A stretch of 64,000 bases of DNA, from positions 1-64,000 of the forward strand of contig URPR01000004.1 of the NCBI GenBank assembly GCA_900549775.1, given 5' to 3'. Shown here piece by piece: positions 56,496 to 64,000 of the stretch. The notes below the pieces were generated by a model. The model searched no databases and was not told the origin of the DNA. It saw only the letters and a list, made by a program, of their open reading frames with translations. Both the position numbers and the translations under genes were made by a program. Origin of the DNA: an uncultured Oscillospiraceae bacterium. Lineage in GTDB: Bacteria; Bacillota; Clostridia; Oscillospirales; Acutalibacteraceae. Positions within the stretch are counted from its first letter, which is position 1. Each line of letters starts with the position of its first letter.

Positions 56496-57641
56496 TTGAA
56501 AAAGATACCAAAAAGTTTAAAAAGTTATTTTGAAAGGACAGATAAGATCTTTTGGACCATTTCATTTGTGATTTCAATTTACTCATTGCTCCTGATGTTG
56601 AGTGTATCTAGAAACAGCAGCTTTGGTTATTTTAAAACGCAATTGTTCTCTATTGCTGTAGGATATTTAGGAGCTTATCTGATTACAAAGTCAGACTATA
56701 GGATAATATCGGAGCACTGGAAGATAGTAGCCGGTGTTTGCATACTTTTGATAATATGCACATTTGTTTTCGGAAGCTCAGTTACAGGGAACTCTGGGGT
56801 CGATGCGAAAGCATGGATTAAACTGCCGGGAGGAGTAACGTTTCAACCTTCGGAACTTGCCAAAATAGGATTTATGATTACTTTTTCAAGACATTTGGCA
56901 ATACTTAAAGAAAGAAATGAACTTAAATATTTTAGTAAAATAGCAGGACTTGGTTTGCACGCCTTAGTTCCTATAGGCTTGACACACCTGCAAGGCGATG
57001 ACGGCGCAGCTATAATATTTTTTTGTATGTTTTTAGCCATGGCATTTTCAGCGGGTATACAGCTGAGGTATTTCGTAGGAGCTTTTGCCGCAGTAGTTTT
57101 GTCTGTCCCTGTTTTGTGGAATTTCGTTTTTGCAGAGTATCAAAAGCAAAGGCTTTTAAGTCAACTAAACCCAGAAGCTGACCCTTTAGGCGTGGGATTT
57201 CAGCAACTTCAAGGAAAACTTTCTATAGGGTCAGGGAAACTTTTTGGACAGGGTTTTTTTAAAGGGCCACGTGTGGGGTATGGATCTGTGCCGATTCAGC
57301 AAAGTGACTTTATTTTTTCAGTAGTTGGTGAAGAGTTGGGGTTTGTAGGTTGCATTTTAGTTATAGCTTTATTGACAGCGATGTTTGTGCGCACACTTCA
57401 AATTGCATATAAGTCCTCTGATGACATAGGCACGTATGCTTGTTTTGGATTTTTTGGTATGGTATTTTCGCAAACAGTATTTAATCTTGGCATGTGCTTA
57501 AGTCTCTTGCCAGTTATGGGTGTTACATTGCCGTTTTTCAGTGCCGGAGGTTCGTCTGCTGCGTGTTTATATTTAGGAGTGGGGCTTGTGCAAAGCGTGT
57601 TTATGCAGAAAAACGACAACAACGTGGTTGAAGAATTTTAA
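56496..57641 (+). CDS. rodA: SEDS family peptidoglycan glycosyltransferase (RodA/FtsW/SpoVE)
   Basis: About 381 residues with about ten membrane helices and the SEDS signatures AWIKLPGGVTFQPSELAKI, DDGAAIIFF, a VGYGSVPIQQSDFIFSVVGEELG block and LPFFSAGGSS. These polymerise glycan strands with a partner class B PBP. RodA is preferred over SpoVE/FtsW by pattern, but not certain. The start is uncertain between GTG 56487 and TTG 56496; TTG has better spacing from GGTGG. Confidence 0.88.
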   Translation: MKKIPKSLKSYFERTDKIFWTISFVISIYSLLLMLSVSRNSSFGYFKTQLFSIAVGYLGAYLITKSDYRIISEHWKIVAGVCILLIICTFVFGSSVTGNSGVDAKAWIKLPGGVTFQPSELAKIGFMITFSRHLAILKERNELKYFSKIAGLGLHALVPIGLTHLQGDDGAAIIFFCMFLAMAFSAGIQLRYFVGAFAAVVLSVPVLWNFVFAEYQKQRLLSQLNPEADPLGVGFQQLQGKLSIGSGKLFGQGFFKGPRVGYGSVPIQQSDFIFSVVGEELGFVGCILVIALLTAMFVRTLQIAYKSSDDIGTYACFGFFGMVFSQTVFNLGMCLSLLPVMGVTLPFFSAGGSSAACLYLGVGLVQSVFMQKNDNNVVEEF

Positions 57642-58030
57642 TTCTTTAGCATTTTTAATTTGTTTAATATGTTCGTCAAAAGTGATATGGGAATAAACAA
57701 AAATCCCCACAACACAGAGTATAATAAGCAAACCTGGCCTAAAAGATTAAATGGCAGTCTTGAATAGTTCCAAACATTTAGTTGCATTTTTACATTTAAA
57801 ATGTAACCTGTTATTAGCTCTAAGCTGGATATCACTAACGAACAGATTAGAAATTTCTGCGGCCAATATAAATTTTGATGTCTTGAAAATATGTTGTAGA
57901 TTATTAAAAAGCAGATACCGCCAAGTATATACATAGAAATATGACTTTTTCGTCGCCAAAGCAGCTCTATCAGGCAGTATAGAGCTCCACTAAGGTTAAA
58001 TATTAAGAAATTTTGAAGTAGTTTTTTCAT
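57638..58030 (-). CDS. Putative CmpB-type (PF06541) membrane protein
   Basis: 130-residue membrane protein with four hydrophobic segments and the pattern GALYCLIELLWRRKSHISMY, which resembles the family annotated as ABC_trans_CmpB, whose members have no proven transport role. It converges on rodA with a 4-bp overlap of coding ends. No terminator is evident between them. ATG at 58030. Confidence 0.65.
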   Translation of the reverse strand: MKKLLQNFLIFNLSGALYCLIELLWRRKSHISMYILGGICFLIIYNIFSRHQNLYWPQKFLICSLVISSLELITGYILNVKMQLNVWNYSRLPFNLLGQVCLLYSVLWGFLFIPISLLTNILNKLKMLKN

Positions 58031-58148
58031 GTAATCACCGAATTTATTATTGGCAATTATGTACCTGTTTATAAAATTGTTTCAACACATTGAAAGAGGC
58101 AGCTACAATATAAATTCTTAGATTTAAAACAAAAAGGAGAAGCAAAAA

Positions 58149-58484
58149 ATGGTTGGAAATTATAAAGTAATAACACTATGTGGCTCAACTAAGTTTAAAA
58201 ATGAATTTTTAAAAGTACAAAAAGATTTAACATTAAGTGGGAACATAGTTATTTCTGTTGGATTGTTTGGGCACTCAGGGGACTCTGAAGTTTGGGAAGA
58301 CATGGATGAAGGAACGCTTACTAAAACAAAAGAAATGTTAGATGATATGCATAAAAGGAAAATTGATATGGCAGATGAGATATTTGTTATAAATGTAGGC
58401 GGATATATTGGAGAAAGTACTAAGTCGGAAATAGAATATGCAAAGTCTCATGGAAAGAAAGTAAATTATCTCGAAAACAAGTAA
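58149..58484 (+). CDS. DUF4406-like/nucleoside deoxyribosyltransferase-like protein
   Basis: 111 residues with a Rossmann-like start, ITLCGSTKFKNEFLKVQKDL, and a C-terminal GGYIGESTKSEIEYAKSHGK. This layout (Gly/Ser/Thr-rich first loop, then an S-x-x-E-I-x-Y-A helix) is shared with small proteins related to nucleoside 2-deoxyribosyltransferases. Function not established. ATG with AAAAGGAGAAGC upstream. Confidence 0.65.
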   Translation: MVGNYKVITLCGSTKFKNEFLKVQKDLTLSGNIVISVGLFGHSGDSEVWEDMDEGTLTKTKEMLDDMHKRKIDMADEIFVINVGGYIGESTKSEIEYAKSHGKKVNYLENK

Positions 58485-58508
58485 AATTAATAAAAGAATG
58501 TGAAAAAT

Positions 58509-59387
58509 ATGAACGAAAATAAAACAAGTATTAATTGGTACCCGGGGCATATGACTAAAGCTAAGAGGAAAATTCAGGCGAGTTTAAATTTAGTCGATGC
58601 TGTTGCGGAAATAGTAGATGCAAGAATACCGAAAAGTAGTCGAAACCCGGATTTAGATGAAATGCTTTCAAGAAAACCGAGAATTATACTATTAAACAAG
58701 TGCGATATGGCAAATGGCGTTATGACTGACAGCTGGATAAATTATTATAAAAATATGGGGGTAACCGCTATAGCTGTAGACTGTAAGTCCGGCAAGGGGT
58801 TAAAATCTTTTATTGCACAGGTTAGATCACTATTGAATGAAAAAATAGAAAAGGCGAAATCGCGCGGGATATTAAACAAGAGTCTTAGAATAATGGTTGT
58901 TGGTATACCAAATGTAGGGAAATCGTCATTTATCAACAGAATGTCGAAAGAAAAAAAGGCAAAAGTTGAAGATAGACCCGGAGTTACAAGGGGAAACCAG
59001 TGGTTTTCTATTGGACAAAATGTTGAGCTTCTCGATACTCCCGGAGTGCTATGGCCTAAATTTGAGGACCCGGAAGTCGGTGAAAAGCTAGCCTTTTGTG
59101 GAGCTGTGAAGGACCAGGTGGTTGATATTGAAGGGTTAGCTTCAAGGCTTTTAAGGTTTTTATGCGAAAATGGATACACAGGAAACTTAATAAACCGGTA
59201 TAAATTAAACGCAGACACCTTGAGTGGAAATGCATCGGGGTATGATATTTTAAAGGAGATAGGCAAGAAAAGGGGCATGTTACTTTCTAAAAATGAAATA
59301 GACGTAGAAAGGGCTGCAATAACAGTTTTAGATGAATTTAGAGAAGCGAAACTAGGAAAATTTACCTTGGACTTTCCTGAAAAATAA
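58509..59387 (+). CDS. rbgA: Ribosome biogenesis GTPase A (YlqF/RbgA)
   Basis: Circularly permuted GTPase acting late in 50S assembly. 292 residues starting with INWYPGHMTKAKRKI. G4 motif NKCD (about residue 65) precedes G1 GIPNVGKSSF and G3 DTPGVLWP, confirming the permutation. The C-terminal RNA-binding helical domain is present. The start is uncertain (GTG 58500 or ATG 58509) because no strong ribosome-binding site is seen. Confidence 0.94.
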   Translation: MNENKTSINWYPGHMTKAKRKIQASLNLVDAVAEIVDARIPKSSRNPDLDEMLSRKPRIILLNKCDMANGVMTDSWINYYKNMGVTAIAVDCKSGKGLKSFIAQVRSLLNEKIEKAKSRGILNKSLRIMVVGIPNVGKSSFINRMSKEKKAKVEDRPGVTRGNQWFSIGQNVELLDTPGVLWPKFEDPEVGEKLAFCGAVKDQVVDIEGLASRLLRFLCENGYTGNLINRYKLNADTLSGNASGYDILKEIGKKRGMLLSKNEIDVERAAITVLDEFREAKLGKFTLDFPEK

Positions 59388-59416
59388 AAATCTATAGCGG
59401 TGTAGAAGGAGGCTGT

Positions 59417-60022
59417 ATGGTAAAAGAACAAGATTGGCTTTTTTTTGAAAATGAAGCTTATGCTGGAGGGTACAAGTACGTTTGCGGAGTAGACGAAGCG
59501 GGTAGGGGACCTTTGGCCGGACCGGTTTTTGCAGCAGCAGTTATCTTGCCGAGAGGCTGTGTTATTGATGGAGTGAATGACTCTAAGAAACTTACCGAAA
59601 AGAAACGAGAACAGCTTTATTCGAAAATAAAAGAACAGAGTCTGGCTTATTGTGTGGCAAGTGCCTCGGTGGATGAAATAGATGAAATAAATATACTAAA
59701 TGCAACGTTCTTGGCCATGACTAGAGCTGTAAGTGGTCTTCAAGTAAAAGCGGATTTTGCTCTTGTGGACGGAAACAGATTGCCAAGTTTAGAAATAGAT
59801 GCAAAAGCCGTTGTAAAGGGAGATGCTTTGTCTGAGTCCATAGCGGCAGCTTCTATTTTGGCAAAAGTTGAGAGAGATCATTTTATGTTAAACCTAGATA
59901 ATGAGTACCCCAATTACGCATTTGAAAAACACAAGGGTTATGGGACAAAGTTGCATATTGAAATGATAAAAAAGTATGGAGCTTCCAACGTACATAGAAA
60001 AACGTTTTTAAAGAAAATTTAA
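59417..60022 (+). CDS. rnhB: Ribonuclease HII
   Basis: 201-residue enzyme for RNA-DNA junctions and misincorporated ribonucleotides. Motif GVDEAGRGPLAGPVFAAAVI (Asp-Glu of the active site), DFALVDGNRLP (Asp), and the GKG-like HKGYGTKLHIE segment. ATG after GAAGGAGGCTGT. The rbgA-rnhB-yraN order is conserved in Firmicutes. Confidence 0.96.
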   Translation: MVKEQDWLFFENEAYAGGYKYVCGVDEAGRGPLAGPVFAAAVILPRGCVIDGVNDSKKLTEKKREQLYSKIKEQSLAYCVASASVDEIDEINILNATFLAMTRAVSGLQVKADFALVDGNRLPSLEIDAKAVVKGDALSESIAAASILAKVERDHFMLNLDNEYPNYAFEKHKGYGTKLHIEMIKKYGASNVHRKTFLKKI

Positions 60023-60043
60023 ATAAAGACTAGGAGCATAGGT

Positions 60044-60433
60044 TTGGCTAACAAAATAGGTGCTAAAGGTGAACTTGTAGCAGAAAACTTTTTGAAAAAT
60101 AAAAACTTATCAATAATTGCGAGAAATTATCATTCTAGATACGGCGAGATAGACGTGATTGCCAGAGATGAAAAATATATTATTTTCATCGAGGTAAAAA
60201 CCCGGAAATATGGCTCATTAACTTTACCAAGAGAGGCTGTGAATCGACCCAAACAAGTGAAAATTTTAAAGACATCGCTTGAATTTTTAAAAGAGAACCA
60301 TTCAAACCTACAGCCGAGGTTTGACGTGATAGAAATATTTTATGAGGAAAAGGATAATCAAAGGACGGTAAAGTACATAAATCATATAATGAACGCTTTT
60401 GATTTTGAGGAGGATACCTTTGAAGCTTTTTGA
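60044..60433 (+). CDS. yraN: YraN family (UPF0102) endonuclease-like protein
   Basis: 129-residue restriction-endonuclease-like fold. G-x-x-GE-x-x-A motif (GAKGELVAENFL), RYGEIDVIARDEKYIIFIEV and KTRKYGSL carry the nuclease-like acidic and lysine residues. Role unclear. TTG start 7 bp after TAGGAG. Confidence 0.92.
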   Translation: MANKIGAKGELVAENFLKNKNLSIIARNYHSRYGEIDVIARDEKYIIFIEVKTRKYGSLTLPREAVNRPKQVKILKTSLEFLKENHSNLQPRFDVIEIFYEEKDNQRTVKYINHIMNAFDFEEDTFEAF

Positions 60434-61346
60434 CTTGCATTGTGACACGCTTGGGCGGTCGATAGATGAAAATAAAGATCTTTTTTCTAGAAAATTTCAT
60501 ACAGATATTTCTAAATGTAAAAAATTCGATGGTTGGATACAATGCTTTGCCATTTTTATTCCAGACGAAATTAGAGGCAATGATGCATTAAAGCTGTTTA
60601 ATTGCGCGAAAGAAAAACTTTTAAAAAGTTGCGCTAATTCCAATGATTTAACTTTTTGTAACACTTACGAAGACTTAAAAAACTTTGTGCCGAAAAAATG
60701 CAATGCGATATTCACAGTTGAAGGTGGGGCTGTTTTAGCGGGCGATATAAGTAATTTAGAACACCTTCATAAAAGCGGAGTTAAGATGATGACTCTGACT
60801 TGGAATGGAGAATGCGAAATAGGATCGGGGGCTTTTTCTCAGGAAAACTCTGGGCTGAGCGAATTTGGGAAAAAAGTTGTAAAGCGCATGCAGGAATTAA
60901 ACATGGCTATAGATGTTTCTCATGCGAGCGACAAACTTTTTTTTGACGTACTAGATATTACAAAAGCTCCGATTGTAGCCAGCCATTCAAACTCAAGAGC
61001 AGTTTGCAAACATAGAAGAAACTTAACAGATGAGCAGTTTGGTATTATAAAAGACAGGGGCGGCATTGTAGGGTTGAACTTTTGCAAGGATTTCTTATCT
61101 TCTGGTGAAGAGGCTAGTGCCTACGACATACTAAAACACGCTGAACATTTCTTGTCATTGGGTGGAGAAAATACAGTTTGTTTAGGGAGTGATTTTGACG
61201 GTACTAGCATGCCACGTGGGGTAACCGGCACGGAATCTATGCTCGATTTATATGAATTGTTTTTGAAAAGTGGATACAATGAAACTTTGGTTGATAATAT
61301 ATTTTTTAACAATGCGTACAATTACTTTGAGAAGTTGTTAAGGTAA
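60420..61346 (+). CDS. Membrane-type dipeptidase (peptidase M19)
   Basis: 308-residue zinc dipeptidase of the renal-dipeptidase family. FDLHCDTLG (first zinc site), TVEGGAVL (bridging Glu), DVSHASD, ASHSNSRAVCKHRRNLTDEQ (His) and GSDFDGT (Asp) are all present. TTG 60420 with GAGGAGG 7 bp upstream is chosen over a longer frame; it overlaps yraN by 14 bp. Probably degrades dipeptides in the cytosol, since no signal peptide is seen. Confidence 0.9.
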   Translation: MKLFDLHCDTLGRSIDENKDLFSRKFHTDISKCKKFDGWIQCFAIFIPDEIRGNDALKLFNCAKEKLLKSCANSNDLTFCNTYEDLKNFVPKKCNAIFTVEGGAVLAGDISNLEHLHKSGVKMMTLTWNGECEIGSGAFSQENSGLSEFGKKVVKRMQELNMAIDVSHASDKLFFDVLDITKAPIVASHSNSRAVCKHRRNLTDEQFGIIKDRGGIVGLNFCKDFLSSGEEASAYDILKHAEHFLSLGGENTVCLGSDFDGTSMPRGVTGTESMLDLYELFLKSGYNETLVDNIFFNNAYNYFEKLLR

Positions 61347-61360
61347 AAGGAGGCGATATG

Positions 61361-62056
61361 ATGGCACTTTATGCAATAGCAGATTTACATTTGCCGCTTG
61401 GCACAGGCGAAAAAAAGTCAATGAACATATTTAATGGATGGGAAAATTATGTTGATAGAATAGAAAAAAATTGGAGAAAACTTGTGAAACCTGAAGATAC
61501 AGTAGTCATAGCGGGTGACTTTTCTTGGGCAATGCGTCTGGAAGAAGCTTTTGAAGATTTTAAGTTTATAGAATCTTTACCTGGCAAAAAAATTTTACTT
61601 AAAGGGAATCACGACTACTGGTGGAGCACAAGAAAAAAAATAGAAACATACTTAAGTGAAAATGGCTTTTCTTCTGTATCAATCTTGCACAACTCTATGC
61701 AAGAAGTAGGAAATGCTGCAGTTTGCGGCACCAGGGGCTGGTTTTATGACTCAACATGCGAAAGTGATATGAAAATTTTAAATAGAGAAGTAATGCGACT
61801 TGAATTTTCCATTTCGCTTGCGAAAAAAACAGATTTAGAACCGGTCGTGTTTTTGCACTATCCACCAATATACAGAGACTTTAAATGTGAAGAAATTTTG
61901 AAAGTTTTGACGGAAAGTAAGATAAAACGTTGTTACTATGGGCATTTACACGGTAAAAAATCAATATCTCATGCTTTTATCGGGAAATATGAAGGAATAA
62001 ATTTTCAACTAATATCTGGCGATGCTATAGGATTTAACCCGGTTTTAGTACAATGA
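61361..62056 (+). CDS. Calcineurin-like metallophosphoesterase
   Basis: 231 residues with the complete metal set: IADLHLPLG, GDFSWAM, KGNHDYWW, HYPP and YGHLHGK. The family members (YpbG-like) have unknown substrates. Two adjacent ATGs (61358, 61361) are available; the second has better spacing from GGAGG. Confidence 0.88.
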   Translation: MALYAIADLHLPLGTGEKKSMNIFNGWENYVDRIEKNWRKLVKPEDTVVIAGDFSWAMRLEEAFEDFKFIESLPGKKILLKGNHDYWWSTRKKIETYLSENGFSSVSILHNSMQEVGNAAVCGTRGWFYDSTCESDMKILNREVMRLEFSISLAKKTDLEPVVFLHYPPIYRDFKCEEILKVLTESKIKRCYYGHLHGKKSISHAFIGKYEGINFQLISGDAIGFNPVLVQ

Positions 62057-62116
62057 AACAAGCAAGTGTAGCATTTAGAAAATGTTAGAAAAATAGTAGA
62101 AAAAAACTTTTTTTTA

Positions 62117-62125
62117 TGGTATAAT
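62117..62125 (+). promoter_or_regulatory. Extended -10 promoter of tig
   Basis: TGGTATAAT (62117-62125) is an extended -10 element; no clear -35 is seen upstream. It lies 32 bp before the trigger factor ATG, after a short gap from the phosphoesterase gene. Confidence 0.6.
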
Positions 62126-62157
62126 AAATAAGTTAATTTAAACTCAGGAGGATAAAA

Positions 62158-63441
62158 ATGAATTTAAAGTCATCAAAGAAGTTAGAAACAAACCGCTATG
62201 AGCTGGAAATTGAAATTAGTAAGGAAGATTTTTCAAAGGCTGTTGATAAAGCTTACAGAAAAAACATAAAAAAAATATCAATTCCAGGGTTTAGAAGAGG
62301 AAAAGCACCTAGAGCTTTCGTAGAGAAGTATTATGGTGAAAATATATTTTACGAAGATGCAATAAACAGTATTTATCCTGAAGCAGTTGAAGAAGCTGTG
62401 AAAGAGGCAAACCTCGAAGTAATAAATGACAAGGTCGATTTTGACATTGTAGAAATAGGAAAAGATAAAGGCTTGACGTTTAAAGTAGCGCTTACTGTTA
62501 AGCCAGAAGTAAATATGCAAAATTACAAAGGTATAGAAATAAAAGCAAAACCTGTAGAGGTTACAGAGGAAGAAATTTCAAAAGAATTAGAAAAACAAAG
62601 AGAAAGAAATGCAAGATTTATTGAAGTTACAGACAGAGCTGCTAAAGATGGAGACATTGTAGTGATTGACTTTAAAGGCTCGGTTGATGGGGTAGCTTTT
62701 GATGGCGGAGAAGGTACGAACCATTCGTTAAAACTTGGCTCAAAACAATTTATAGAAGGCTTTGAAGAGCAGATTGTTGGACACAAAAAAGATGAAGATT
62801 TTTCAATAAATGTTAAGTTCCCAGAAGACTATGGTGCTAAAGATTTAGCCGGCAAAGATGCTGTTTTTGAAATAAAACTTCATGAAATAAAAGAAAAAGA
62901 ACTACCAGAACTTGATGACGAGTTTGTTAAAGATATCAGTGAGTTCGACACTTTGAAAGAATACAAAGAGGATGTAAAAGCTAAATTACTAGAGAGCAAA
63001 GAAACTGAATCGAAAAACGACATAGACAATCAAATAATAGACAAAGTAAATGAACTTCTTGAAGCTGAAATTCCTGAAGCGATGTTTGAAAACAAAGTAA
63101 ATGAAGATATAAATGACTTTGCTCGCAGACTACAATCTCAAGGGCTCGACATGAAAACATACATGCAATATACAGGACTTGATAATGAAAAATTCAAAAA
63201 AGAATTTAGACCTATGGCAGAGCGTCAAGTTAAACTGAGGTTAGCTCTTGAAAAAATATCAGAACTTGAAAAGCTAGAACCAACAACACAAGAGATTGAA
63301 AATAAATATAAAGAGTACGCGGAAAATTATAAAATGGATGTAGAAAAAATAAGGACTTTTATTCCTGAAAAAGATATAAAGATGGATTTGTCGTGTGAAA
63401 AAGCTATTGACTTTTTGAGAGAAAATGCAAAAATATCATAA
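62158..63441 (+). CDS. tig: Trigger factor
   Basis: Ribosome-bound chaperone and prolyl isomerase, 427 residues. N-terminal ribosome-binding domain containing the signature GFRRGKAPRAF (residues about 43-53), the FKBP-type PPIase domain (about 155-245, GDIVVIDFKGSVDG), and the helical C-terminal substrate cradle. ATG after CAGGAGGATAAAA. The tig-clpP order (then clpX) is the common Firmicute arrangement. Confidence 0.97.
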   Translation: MNLKSSKKLETNRYELEIEISKEDFSKAVDKAYRKNIKKISIPGFRRGKAPRAFVEKYYGENIFYEDAINSIYPEAVEEAVKEANLEVINDKVDFDIVEIGKDKGLTFKVALTVKPEVNMQNYKGIEIKAKPVEVTEEEISKELEKQRERNARFIEVTDRAAKDGDIVVIDFKGSVDGVAFDGGEGTNHSLKLGSKQFIEGFEEQIVGHKKDEDFSINVKFPEDYGAKDLAGKDAVFEIKLHEIKEKELPELDDEFVKDISEFDTLKEYKEDVKAKLLESKETESKNDIDNQIIDKVNELLEAEIPEAMFENKVNEDINDFARRLQSQGLDMKTYMQYTGLDNEKFKKEFRPMAERQVKLRLALEKISELEKLEPTTQEIENKYKEYAENYKMDVEKIRTFIPEKDIKMDLSCEKAIDFLRENAKIS

Positions 63442-63520
63442 TTATTCTTAAGCATATGAATATTATGGAAATTAACTGTTAATTATTATTTTATATTTTG
63501 AAACAAAGGGAGGAATTCTT

Positions 63521-64000
63521 TTGGATACTAAAGGACCTTTAATGAGCTTAGTTCCTTACGTTGTAGAGCAAACTAATAGGGGCGAAAGATCATATGATAT
63601 ATTTTCTAGACTTTTAAACGATAGAATAATTATTTTGGCAGAGGAAGTAAACAATACTACAGCCAGTTTAATTGTAGCGCAACTTTTGTACTTGGAGGGG
63701 CAGGATCCTTCTAAGGATATAAGCTTGTATATAAACAGCCCTGGAGGTTCTGTAACGGACGGTTTGGCGATTTACGACACCATGCAATATATAAAATGTG
63801 ATGTTTCTACTATTTGTATGGGTCTGGCTGCCAGCATGGGTGCGTTTTTGCTTGCCGCAGGAACTAAAGGCAAACGTTATGCCCTTCCAAACAGCGATAT
63901 CATGATTCATCAGCCGAGCGGTGGCGCTAAGGGTCAAGCTACGGATATTATGATTCATGCGGATCATATTATACAGACAAAGAAAAAATTAAATACTATT
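63521..64000 (+). CDS. clpP: ATP-dependent Clp protease proteolytic subunit (5' part)
   Basis: Serine protease subunit. The first 160 codons are in the window and the 3' end is cut off. Catalytic Ser is in [19 protein letters not shown] and His in [10 protein letters not shown]; the Asp lies beyond the edge. Start TTG ([20 protein letters not shown]) with GGGAGG 7 bp upstream. Confidence 0.96.
   Translation, partial: MDTKGPLMSLVPYVVEQTNRGERSYDIFSRLLNDRIIILAEEVNNTTASLIVAQLLYLEGQDPSKDISLYINSPGGSVTDGLAIYDTMQYIKCDVSTICMGLAASMGAFLLAAGTKGKRYALPNSDIMIHQPSGGAKGQATDIMIHADHIIQTKKKLNTI

Noticed and set aside
57751..57936. Plus-strand frame antisense to the CmpB-like gene
   Set aside because: The minus-strand product has coherent membrane helices and a family pattern; the plus-strand frame has neither.

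Overview
The window is a 64 kb piece of an AT-rich genome from a spore-forming Firmicute of class Clostridia. Three things point there: PolC with Gram-positive housekeeping operons, sporulation genes (sigG, a gerA/gerB/gerC germinant receptor operon, spoIVFA/spoIVFB-like proteases, ytfJ, scpAB), and the IspH-S1 fusion typical of Clostridia. A Ruminococcaceae/Oscillospirales-like affiliation is plausible but not shown. TTG start codons are unusually common (about 16 genes). Many starts below were placed on the codon with the best-spaced Shine-Dalgarno, not on the longest open frame.

Layout. 1-4.3 kb: end of a tRNA-Val, then a T-box leader and pheS-pheT, plus a MazG-like pyrophosphohydrolase. 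4.3-14.5 kb: pyrH-frr-uppS-cdsA-dxr-rseP-ispG-polC, joining nucleotide, translation, envelope, isoprenoid and replication functions. 14.6-18.8 kb: a PerM-like membrane protein, then the minus-strand run M50 protease-scpA-scpB-ytfI-ytfJ. 19-23.5 kb: a small XRE regulator and a potABCD polyamine transporter. 23.7-25.1 kb: a 473-residue protein with a Nif11-like double-glycine leader and a duplicated cargo domain. 25.2-29.7 kb: sigG and gerABC. 29.7-33.7 kb: two S1-domain proteins (one the IspH fusion) around a cyclophilin lipoprotein. 33.8-35.2 kb: spoIVFA/spoIVFB-like pair. 35.3-36.6 kb: an operon of four small double-glycine leader precursors. 36.7-45.4 kb: recJ, relA, a metallo-beta-lactamase-fold hydrolase, a kinase, queT, trkH and an unknown anchored protein. 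45.4-48.8 kb (minus): iscS-iscU, rnhA, tRNA-Arg, uppP. 49-57.6 kb: nusB-M22-xseA-xseB-ispA-dxs-tlyA-nadK-rodA. 57.6-64 kb: small genes, rbgA, rnhB, yraN, a dipeptidase, a phosphoesterase, tig and the start of clpP.

How the genes connect. Isoprenoid and undecaprenyl supply is heavily represented: dxs, dxr, ispG, ispH, ispA, uppS and uppP are all here, while ispD/E/F are not. Sporulation genes are scattered over several operons. The accessory part is the double-glycine leader precursors at two loci whose promoters look alike. No maturation enzyme or C39-peptidase exporter is present in the window, so their machinery must lie elsewhere.

Main observations: (1) PolC has lost its whole DEDD proofreading exonuclease domain in frame. 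(2) Four intergenic cloverleaf-shaped repeats share a GC-rich outer stem and three inner hairpins, with compensatory differences between copies. (3) The two leader-peptide loci appear to form one co-regulated secretion set.
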